In this document: piece after piece, positions 8,185 to 14,013 of the stretch
Layout of the letters: each line of letters begins with the position of its first letter
Position numbering within the stretch: the stretch's first letter is position 1
NCBI RefSeq assembly: GCF_900100765.1
Contig: NZ_FNFO01000010.1
Location: forward strand, 217,025-281,024
DNA from: Catalinimonas alkaloidigena
Lineage (GTDB): Bacteria; Bacteroidota; Bacteroidia; Cytophagales; Flexibacteraceae
Direction: 5' to 3'
DNA: 64,000 nucleotides
Notes under the pieces: model-generated
The model's input: the letters and a program-made list of their open reading frames with translations, nothing else
What the model was told of the DNA's origin: nothing
Database searches by the model: none
Translations under genes and position numbers: made by a program

Positions 8185-10080
8185 ATGAAAACCTATGCCC
8201 TTTTCTTGTTTCTTCTGCTGGCGCTCTCGTGGTCGTGCCGGGCCGCAGAAGAATCTGAACCCAACGATGCCGCCACGCAGGCCGATCCGGTCGCGGCCAA
8301 CGAAACCATGGCCGGTCTGATCGGCTACGCCAACGGAGGCACGACCGACGCTGCCGACTGGTTTACCTCGCTGGTGCCCGACGACGGGACGCTGCGGCTC
8401 GTTTTCGAAGCCCAAAACACCAGCGGCAATGCCGGAGCCGACTTCTTCGTCCAGATTTTCAACAGCAAGAACGGCAACCTGTTGAGCCAGACCTATGCCA
8501 ATACCCCCGTGGGCCAAACGGAGCGCGATACGCTTTATGTCTACGGACTCGCCAAAGACTCGATCTTCGTAAAAATCACGTCGGCGTACAGTTACAGCTA
8601 CAGCTTTCACTACCACCTGTTGCCCGCTGCGGCCAACGATCGCGAGCCTAATGATCTGGTCGAAAACGCTCAGGTAGTCCCTTCAGACGGCTCGGCGGCC
8701 GGTCGGATCAGCTACGCCAACGGCGACACGCAAGACCCCGCCGACTGGTTCGCCACGATGTTGGCGGACGACGGCACGCTACGACTCATCTTCGAGGCCG
8801 AAAACACCAGCCACAATGCCGGAGCCGATTTCTTTGTGCAAATTCTGAATAGCAAGCGTGCAAATCTGCTGAGCCAGACTTATGCCAACACGCCCATTGA
8901 CGGCACGGTCCGCGATACGCTCTACGTCTATGGTTTGGCCCACGATACGGTTTTCTTCAAGATTACCTCGGCTTATAGTTACGATTACTCTTTTGCCTAC
9001 ACCCTGCTGCCTGCCGCGGCCAGTGACACTGAACCCAACAACGAAACGGCCGAAGCCCAGTCCATCGCCGCAACCGAACCGACCACCGGCCGGATCAGCT
9101 ATACCAACGGCGACACGCAAGATCCCGCCGACTGGTTTACCAGCCTGCTTCCCGACGATGGCACCCTGCGGATGATTTTCGAGGCTAAAAACACCAGCCA
9201 CAACGCCGGGGCCGATTTCTTCGTCCAGATTCTCAACAGCAAAAGCGGTAACCTGCTGAGCCAAACCTACGCCAACACGCCCATCGACGGCACGGTCCGC
9301 GATACACTCTATGTATACGGCTTGGCGCAAGAGGCCGTCTATTTCAAGATTACCTCTGCTTACACGTACGACTACACCTTCCACTATGCGCTATTGCCCG
9401 CCCATACGCCCGATCGGGAGCCGAACGATGAGCGCGCCCTGGCGCAAAAAATAACGGCTAACGATACGGTGCACGGACGAATCAGTTACCAGAACGGCGA
9501 TGTGTTCGACGGGGCGGATTGGTTCGGCTCCCTGTTGCCCGATTTCGGGACGGTAGAAGTGGTACTCGAAGCCCGGAATACCAGCCATAACGCCGGTGCG
9601 GACTTTTTCTTTCAAATCCTAAGTAGCAACAACACCAACCTGTTGAATAAAACGTACGCCAACACGCCCATCGACGGCACCGTTCGCGATACGCTCTACG
9701 TCAATGGTCTGGCGAAAGACTCGCTGTTTTTTAAAGTAACCTCGGCTTATAGTTACGACTACACGTTTACCTACCGCATGTACTCGCCGACCAGCGCTCG
9801 TCCCGGCCCGGTCGCCGCGCGCCTCTTTACGGTCTATCCGAATCCGTCGGGCGGCCAGATGACGCTCGCACCTACCATCACCGCGTCGCGGGTCTTCGTC
9901 CAGGTGATCGACGCCTACGGCCGTACGGTAGCCGCCCAGACGCTGGACCACACCACACCCTCGACCAACATCCCACTAGACTTGACGATGGAGCACCCCG
10001 GCCTGTACTTTGTCTGCCTGACTACGGCTACGGGGCAAACGTATACGCAACGGATTGTTTTGCACCCTACCTTACCCTGA
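8185..10080 (+). CDS. secreted four-repeat (PPC-like) protein with T9SS sorting domain
   Basis: A 631-residue exported protein. The signal peptide (residues 1-20, hydrophobic LFLFLLLALSWSC) precedes four tandem repeats that begin with EPND/EPNN at nucleotides 8257, 8644, 9031 and 9418, each exactly 387 bp (129 residues) from the next. Each repeat has the order EPND...A...G.I.Y.NG...DAADWF..L.PD.GTLRL.FEA.NTS.NAGADFF, then LLSQTYANTPIDGT.RDTLYVYGLA and ITSAYSYDY. This matches the plan of PPC (pre-peptidase C-terminal) beta-sandwich modules. The last ~85 residues (FTVYPNPSGGQMTL...GLYFVCL...RIVL) are a type A T9SS sorting domain, so the product is exported by the T9SS and anchored or released at the cell surface. 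There is no catalytic domain. A start upstream at 8116 would precede the signal peptide and is unlikely. Confidence 0.85.
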   Translation: MKTYALFLFLLLALSWSCRAAEESEPNDAATQADPVAANETMAGLIGYANGGTTDAADWFTSLVPDDGTLRLVFEAQNTSGNAGADFFVQIFNSKNGNLLSQTYANTPVGQTERDTLYVYGLAKDSIFVKITSAYSYSYSFHYHLLPAAANDREPNDLVENAQVVPSDGSAAGRISYANGDTQDPADWFATMLADDGTLRLIFEAENTSHNAGADFFVQILNSKRANLLSQTYANTPIDGTVRDTLYVYGLAHDTVFFKITSAYSYDYSFAYTLLPAAASDTEPNNETAEAQSIAATEPTTGRISYTNGDTQDPADWFTSLLPDDGTLRMIFEAKNTSHNAGADFFVQILNSKSGNLLSQTYANTPIDGTVRDTLYVYGLAQEAVYFKITSAYTYDYTFHYALLPAHTPDREPNDERALAQKITANDTVHGRISYQNGDVFDGADWFGSLLPDFGTVEVVLEARNTSHNAGADFFFQILSSNNTNLLNKTYANTPIDGTVRDTLYVNGLAKDSLFFKVTSAYSYDYTFTYRMYSPTSARPGPVAARLFTVYPNPSGGQMTLAPTITASRVFVQVIDAYGRTVAAQTLDHTTPSTNIPLDLTMEHPGLYFVCLTTATGQTYTQRIVLHPTLP

Positions 10081-10106
10081 CGGGCGTACGTATCCGCTTT
10101 ACATGA

Positions 10107-10143
10107 AAAAGCCCTCGCAACGAAGATCGTTACGAGGGCTTTT
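10107..10143. terminator. bidirectional terminator, left of the island
   Basis: A long hairpin: AAAAGCCCTCG (10107-10117) pairs with CGAGGGCTTTT (10133-10143), and the inner AACGA (10119-10123) pairs with TCGTT (10127-10131) around a 3-nt loop. It follows the T9SS repeat gene by 26 bp. It abuts the left attachment repeat, so before integration it would also have terminated the leftward tRNA-Pro. Confidence 0.8.
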
Positions 10144-10144
10144 G

Positions 10145-10190
10145 CTCGTCGGGGTGGCGGGATTTGAACCCACGACCCCTTGCACCCCAT
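10145..10190 (-). other. left attachment site: 46-bp copy of tRNA-Pro 3' half
   Basis: These 46 bp are identical to 26885-26930, which covers the 3' half of the complete tRNA-Pro from the anticodon loop to just past the 3' end. After one mismatch the next five bases also match. Here the 5' half of the tRNA is absent, so this is the duplicated end left by integration. A tyrosine recombinase gene starts 137 bp away, facing into the island. Confidence 0.9.
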
Positions 10191-10261
10191 ACAAGTGAAT
10201 ACAGTTAGATTTACTTCGAAATGTTGACATAAATGCGTATTTTCGCTTTTTAAGGCAGATA

Positions 10262-10324
10262 CATTTCGATGCATTTTGATCCATTTCACTGAAAACCTTT
10301 AAGAAATCACCCTTTAACCTTTAA
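10262..10324. repeat. phased repeats between attL and integrase (putative arm sites)
   Basis: Three CATTT-starting words (CATTTCGATG, CATTTTGATC, CATTTCACTG) begin at 10262, 10272 and 10282, exactly 10 bp apart. Three CCTTTAA words begin at 10296, 10311 and 10318, just before the integrase ATG. The position between attachment core and integrase is where recombinase arm sites or an autorepressor would bind. The function is inferred. Confidence 0.4.
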
Positions 10325-10327
10325 GGT

Positions 10328-11635
10328 ATGGCTACGTTTTCACCTGTTCTCTGGAGCCAAGGTGGGAAGGACGGAAACCTTCCCATCAAGTTCCGCCTGC
10401 ACATTGGCAATAAGTCAAAATATTTTGCCACGGATTATGTCTGCAAACCCGAGCAATGGAGTAAAGAAACTCGACTTCTTATCACCACCCTCCCGAAAAA
10501 AGAGAAACATCCCCAGGCAGCATATATCAACTCCTTTCTTCAGGATCAAGTTGAGGATGCTGTGGCCATCATCACTCGTCTCCAAACGAAGCAGGCCTTG
10601 ACCCTGGAGCGGTTCGCGGAGGAGTTTCTGTCTAAAGACAAAAAAGTAGAAGTAAACCCACCCCCGGATCATCGTACCAACGTCGGTGCTTACTTTACCC
10701 GCCGAGAAGCCGAATTGAAAAGTGAAGGGCGCATTGAGTACGGCAATACGCACCGGTATGTGAGAAACTCCCTTCTCCGGTTTCACTTCAAGATAAAGAA
10801 AGATATTGCCGCAGATTTCAACAAAGATTTTTCCTTCACCCAAATCGATGTCTCCTTTCTGGAAACCTACCTGCGATGGCTGCGCACCTCCTCCTGTACC
10901 GACCGAACTATCCGCACCTACCTCTGCACACTCCGCACGGTTTTTAAGCAAGCCATGCGCAACGGCGTAGAAACCGGGGAGTATCCCTTCAACGAATTCC
11001 AGTTCGAAAAGCGGTTGAACCTCCGTACCCGCAAACGGGCACTACCAAAGCAACAGATGCTGGCGTTTATCAAGTACGACGCAGCCTCCCTTCCCCTCAG
11101 CGAACGAATTTTTTACGAGATGTTTGTCTTCAGCTACATGTGCAACGGCATGAACTTCGTAGACATGGCTTACCTCCAGTGGAAAGACATTTCAGACGGG
11201 CACCTAATCTACAGCCGAAAGAAAAATGAACGGAGGCAACATGCTGATAACACCATCATCGTACAACTGTATGAGGAAGTCCAACGCGTCCTCTCTCTTT
11301 TCCAGGAATCTGCCTTTGCTGGCAATGGTGGTTATGTTTTTCCAATCATTGATCCAGAGATCCACAAAACTCCTGCGCAAGTCGCCGATCGTATCAAAAG
11401 CACGCGGCGGCGTTACAACGCTGCCAACCAGCGCATTGCAAAAGCCGTTGGCATCACCACTAAATTGACCAGTTACGTCACTCGACACACGTTTGCCAGC
11501 GTATTGTTCCAGGGTGGATTGCCTATTTCGCAGATCCGCCCTGCAATGGGTCATGCCTCAGAGACGACGACACAGATCTACATCGACGACGTCAGCGCGC
11601 TACGTCACGATGAAATTTACAATGCATTGTTGTAG
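10328..11635 (+). CDS. tyrosine recombinase / integrase of the island
   Basis: A 435-residue site-specific recombinase expected to integrate and excise the island at tRNA-Pro. The N-terminal arm-binding region (LPIKFRLHIGNKSKYFATDYV) is followed by a SAM-like core-binding domain (about 120-220) and the catalytic domain (about 235-435). Visible catalytic positions are Lys298/Lys299, Arg386 and His387 in SYVTRHTFAS, His409 in GHASETTTQIY and the nucleophile Tyr418. The place of the first catalytic arginine reads MCNGMNFVDMAYL, with Asn273 where RGM is usual in many Bacteroidota recombinases. The CTnDOT integrase also lacks this arginine, so the enzyme may still be active. The ATG at 10328 is directly preceded by the CCTTTAA repeats. 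The last codons overlap the promoter of the next transcript. Confidence 0.92.
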   Translation: MATFSPVLWSQGGKDGNLPIKFRLHIGNKSKYFATDYVCKPEQWSKETRLLITTLPKKEKHPQAAYINSFLQDQVEDAVAIITRLQTKQALTLERFAEEFLSKDKKVEVNPPPDHRTNVGAYFTRREAELKSEGRIEYGNTHRYVRNSLLRFHFKIKKDIAADFNKDFSFTQIDVSFLETYLRWLRTSSCTDRTIRTYLCTLRTVFKQAMRNGVETGEYPFNEFQFEKRLNLRTRKRALPKQQMLAFIKYDAASLPLSERIFYEMFVFSYMCNGMNFVDMAYLQWKDISDGHLIYSRKKNERRQHADNTIIVQLYEEVQRVLSLFQESAFAGNGGYVFPIIDPEIHKTPAQVADRIKSTRRRYNAANQRIAKAVGITTKLTSYVTRHTFASVLFQGGLPISQIRPAMGHASETTTQIYIDDVSALRHDEIYNALL

Positions 11636-11659
11636 TCTCCGATTTTTTTAGTACATTTG
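11630..11659 (+). promoter_or_regulatory. Bacteroidota-type promoter (TTG-N19-TACATTTG)
   Basis: TTG at 11630-11632 and TACATTTG at 11652-11659, separated by 19 bp, match the Bacteroidota sigma factor consensus (TTG, about 19 bp, TAnnTTTG). The -33 box lies on the last leucine codon of the integrase. Transcription would start near 11665, about 118 nt before the next ATG. Confidence 0.6.
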
Positions 11660-11664
11660 CAGCG

Positions 11665-11782
11665 CAACCTGATAATTTTTTCGGTTGTCCCGGTGCAACG
11701 GCACCGCTACGCCCCTAGTGGGTACTGAAACAGGCGAAAATTATTAAAAACTCATCTACGCCTGGCCTTTACTTTTTTAAAC
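11665..11782 (+). ncRNA. structured 5' leader RNA (candidate regulatory RNA)
   Basis: The long leader between the promoter and the 106-residue gene folds by eye into consecutive hairpins. CAACC (11665-11669) pairs with GGTTG (11683-11687). CGGTGC (11691-11696) pairs with GCACCG (11701-11706) around a 4-nt AACG loop. CAGGCG (11731-11736) pairs with CGCCTG (11759-11764). A CCTG at 11668-11671 could also pair with CAGG at 11731-11734, which would give an alternative or pseudoknotted form. I do not recognise a named riboswitch class. It precedes the putative excision and replication genes, so it could control them. Confidence 0.45.
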
Positions 11783-12103
11783 ATGTTAAAACTGCCTTCT
11801 AATCGAGAGACAGTAGAAACACTGGTGTTTAATCACCACACACTTCAACCCTTCATGCGAGCGGCTTACCGCTTAAGCATGCAAATGCTTGAAATCTCTT
11901 CCACTGTACGGCAACAAGTCGCGCTTGATCCTGCCAGAGCCGGTGAAATTTACCGTCGAGTTCAGGACCAGTATGCAAAGATGTGTGTAGACACTCTTTA
12001 TGATTTATGGAGCGCACATGTGGCCAGCACGACAGCACAGGAATTGTTGTCCCCAGGTGAAAAGCCTGCCCCCGAAACACCGGGCAATGCCGGTGTCGAT
12101 TAA
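11783..12103 (+). CDS. hypothetical protein, mobile-element associated
   Basis: A 106-residue protein that I do not recognise. It is predicted mostly helical (residues 10-85), charged, with a proline-rich C-terminal tail (SPGEKPAPETPGNAG) and no signal peptide or membrane segment. It is the first gene after the structured leader and lies 11 bp upstream of the excisionase-like gene, followed by a strong terminator. It probably belongs to the control of excision, replication or transfer. It might be a small helical DNA-binding or accessory protein; no motif proves it. Confidence 0.6.
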   Translation: MLKLPSNRETVETLVFNHHTLQPFMRAAYRLSMQMLEISSTVRQQVALDPARAGEIYRRVQDQYAKMCVDTLYDLWSAHVASTTAQELLSPGEKPAPETPGNAGVD

Positions 12104-12114
12104 CGACGTACATC

Positions 12115-12408
12115 ATGTACAGTTCAATGTTCGAGGCGTTTCAACTCGAACTGGCCCAGTTTATCGAACAGCTCGTCAACGAGCGTGTAGCTCAGGCGCT
12201 GCAACAACACGAGCACAAATGCTCAACCCTTGACAAGAAATCGCTCTTGACCATCGATGAGGCTGCTGCGTACACGGGTTATCAGCGCTCGACTCTATAC
12301 TCGAAACACAGTATTCCGCGAGTGAAACGCGATGGACGGATTTTTTTCCCTCGTCAAGAGCTTGACGACTGGATGGCGGGGAACGCCCCTCGTTCACGGA
12401 GTAAGTAG
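12115..12408 (+). CDS. helix-turn-helix, excisionase-like protein
   Basis: A 97-residue protein with a winged helix-turn-helix of the MerR/excisionase type at residues 44-90: LLTIDEAAAYTGYQRSTLYSK is the recognition helix-turn-helix and RVKRDGRIFFPRQELDDWM is the wing and last helix. The N-terminal 40 residues form a likely coiled helix (LELAQFIEQLVNERVAQALQQHEH). In Bacteroidota mobile elements, such a gene near the integrase usually directs excision or represses the element. A second ATG at 12127 would shorten it by four residues. It lies in one unit with the preceding 106-residue gene and is followed by a terminator. Confidence 0.8.
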   Translation: MYSSMFEAFQLELAQFIEQLVNERVAQALQQHEHKCSTLDKKSLLTIDEAAAYTGYQRSTLYSKHSIPRVKRDGRIFFPRQELDDWMAGNAPRSRSK

Positions 12409-12421
12409 GCTCCGCTAGCTG

Positions 12422-12451
12422 AATCGGGGGGCTCACACCCCCCGATTTTTT
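12422..12451 (+). terminator. strong rho-independent terminator
   Basis: AATCGGGGGG (12422-12431) pairs with CCCCCCGATT (12438-12447) around a 6-nt loop, followed by further T residues. It ends the leader / 106-residue / excisionase-like transcript 13 bp after the stop. Confidence 0.88.
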
Positions 12452-12464
12452 ACTTTAAAACATC

Positions 12465-13838
12465 ATGCAACCTAAGGTTGTACCTGTCGTCGATTGCCTG
12501 GTCATCAAACTCGAATTACCGGACATCGACGAACAGTTTTCACATGTAGGTCAGAAACCCCATTTCACAAAAAAGACGATCTCAGCCGGGAATGCGCGCC
12601 TCCGTATGTTCAACCTCCATCACGAACTCTACAGTCAGGATGGAAAGGAATTGATCGGAGTAATGGGCATGAGGGGCCGCAGCCCCTCGCTCCGGAATGC
12701 TGTGCACCTAGAGGTCGATAACCGGTTGTTTTATACACAGGACTGGCCCACAAAGGTGCAGGAGGCCGTGCATGCAATGGGGTACCGACTGCCTGACGAA
12801 CTCGTCCCTGTGCAGATAGACCTCGCCTTTGATACGACGCAACCGCTGGAAGATCGGATGCAAGACATTTATGTTCAGTCACGGCTCACGGCTCGGAAGG
12901 GGGACTCGTCATACCGGTACCAGCCAAAGTTCACGGCGTTCATCCGCCCGGAGAAAACGGGCGGGTATACGATAGGTTCGGACAGTGCCGGTAGGGCCGT
13001 TTCCATCTACAACAAAACGAAAGAGTGTAGCGTCAAACCGAAACCCTATATCTCAGCATTTCATCAATCGGTCGGCCTGTCAACCACGCCCATTTTCCGC
13101 TGTGAGGTGCACATGACCAGACGATACCTGAACACTAAGAAGCGCAAACACCCTCCGATCCAGTTCGACCGGTTACATGATCCTAAGTACCTCTTGTCGT
13201 TGGGGCTACGCCATGCGCGACCCTGGTTGCAGTGGAGCGACCGGGAGAATATTATCGGACACGATAAACACGGTAATGAACGCTTCGAAGAGGTTGAGGT
13301 ACTGGACTGGCCCTCCTCCATCGCTCCGTTGCCTGAGTTGCAACCAACAGAGTGTGTCGACGATTTCAAATTTCAGAATGCAAAGCAATCGTTCCGATAC
13401 GATCTGGAATTATGGCTGCGTACCGGGCTGGTGTCAACGCTACATCACCTCCGCAGCGTCATCGCCACCCAACCCATCGAAGCGGGCCTCCCACAAAGCC
13501 AACAGTGGCCGCATTATCAGAAGCGTATCAGGACAATTGCAGAGCGGTTTTCCTACCTGACCCATGACCAACATATCCGGGCACGCTGTGCATATGCCGA
13601 GCGTACACTCGATCCTTACCGGGGAAAACGAGTGAAGATGGGGGCGCGCAAAAAGCGGCCTCGGGCAGTCCGACGTACAGGTGAACTATTAAGTAGGGGT
13701 ACGAAAACGAAAGAGTACGAGCCTGGTCCTGTTGCACATCCCTCCTGCATCAGGTATGTGAGACAACGAAGGGCTTATCTCCTTACCCTAATTACAGTAC
13801 CCAGAGGCAGACCACCCCCTTTCGTCCGGTCACGATAA
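12465..13838 (+). CDS. Rep_trans/MobT-like replication initiator
   Basis: A 457-residue protein resembling rolling-circle initiators of the Rep_trans family, which also includes the MobT relaxases of small integrative elements. Supporting phrases are VPVQIDLAFDTT near residue 110, GYTIGSDSAGRAVSIYNKTKE near residues 165-185 (the YxK-type segment) and PIFRCEVHMTRRYL near residue 205. These correspond to the family's 'R-D-L-A-F/V-D', 'Y-D/N-K' and 'R-x-E' blocks. The C-terminal 60 residues are arginine- and lysine-rich. It would nick an origin to allow replication or transfer of the excised island. The gene follows a terminator by 13 bp, so it needs its own promoter or read-through. It ends beside a run of long C and G tracts. 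The family call is by pattern only. Confidence 0.6.
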   Translation: MQPKVVPVVDCLVIKLELPDIDEQFSHVGQKPHFTKKTISAGNARLRMFNLHHELYSQDGKELIGVMGMRGRSPSLRNAVHLEVDNRLFYTQDWPTKVQEAVHAMGYRLPDELVPVQIDLAFDTTQPLEDRMQDIYVQSRLTARKGDSSYRYQPKFTAFIRPEKTGGYTIGSDSAGRAVSIYNKTKECSVKPKPYISAFHQSVGLSTTPIFRCEVHMTRRYLNTKKRKHPPIQFDRLHDPKYLLSLGLRHARPWLQWSDRENIIGHDKHGNERFEEVEVLDWPSSIAPLPELQPTECVDDFKFQNAKQSFRYDLELWLRTGLVSTLHHLRSVIATQPIEAGLPQSQQWPHYQKRIRTIAERFSYLTHDQHIRARCAYAERTLDPYRGKRVKMGARKKRPRAVRRTGELLSRGTKTKEYEPGPVAHPSCIRYVRQRRAYLLTLITVPRGRPPPFVRSR

Positions 13839-13857
13839 CCCCTGTTTAACTGTACCA

Positions 13858-13950
13858 TAACCCCCCCCCTCGGGGGGGCCCCCGCCCCCACCCCTGGGGT
13901 ATCCCCCCACCTGGGACGATCCTAAAAGGTTTTACCAACGCGGGGGGGGC
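13858..13950. other. cluster of long C and G homopolymer tracts
   Basis: Between the convergent rep-like gene and hsdR there is a run of C9, G7, C5, C5, C4, G4, C6 and G8 tracts (13861-13949). The first C9/G7 pair can form a hairpin, and the strands could form G-quadruplex or i-motif structures. It could be a nicking or transfer origin, a two-way transcription barrier or a slippage-prone site. Nothing in it codes for protein. Confidence 0.5.
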
Positions 13951-14013
13951 GTATGCATCTAAAGCAAGGCCCTAAAATTTTTTGACAATTTTTTTGGGCG
14001 GTTTTCCAGATGC

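Noticed and set aside
8257-9804. CRISPR-like array in the 8-10 kb repeats
   Set aside because: The 387-bp period keeps a reading frame and gives a protein repeat; there are no short repeat-spacer units anywhere in the window.
10149-10196. second tRNA-Pro gene at the left end of the island
   Set aside because: Only the 3' half matches; the acceptor 5' strand, D arm and half of the anticodon arm are missing, so it is an attachment remnant.
13858-13950. rho-independent terminator in the C/G tracts
   Set aside because: Stems can form, but there is no T-tract directly after them on either strand; other functions fit at least as well.
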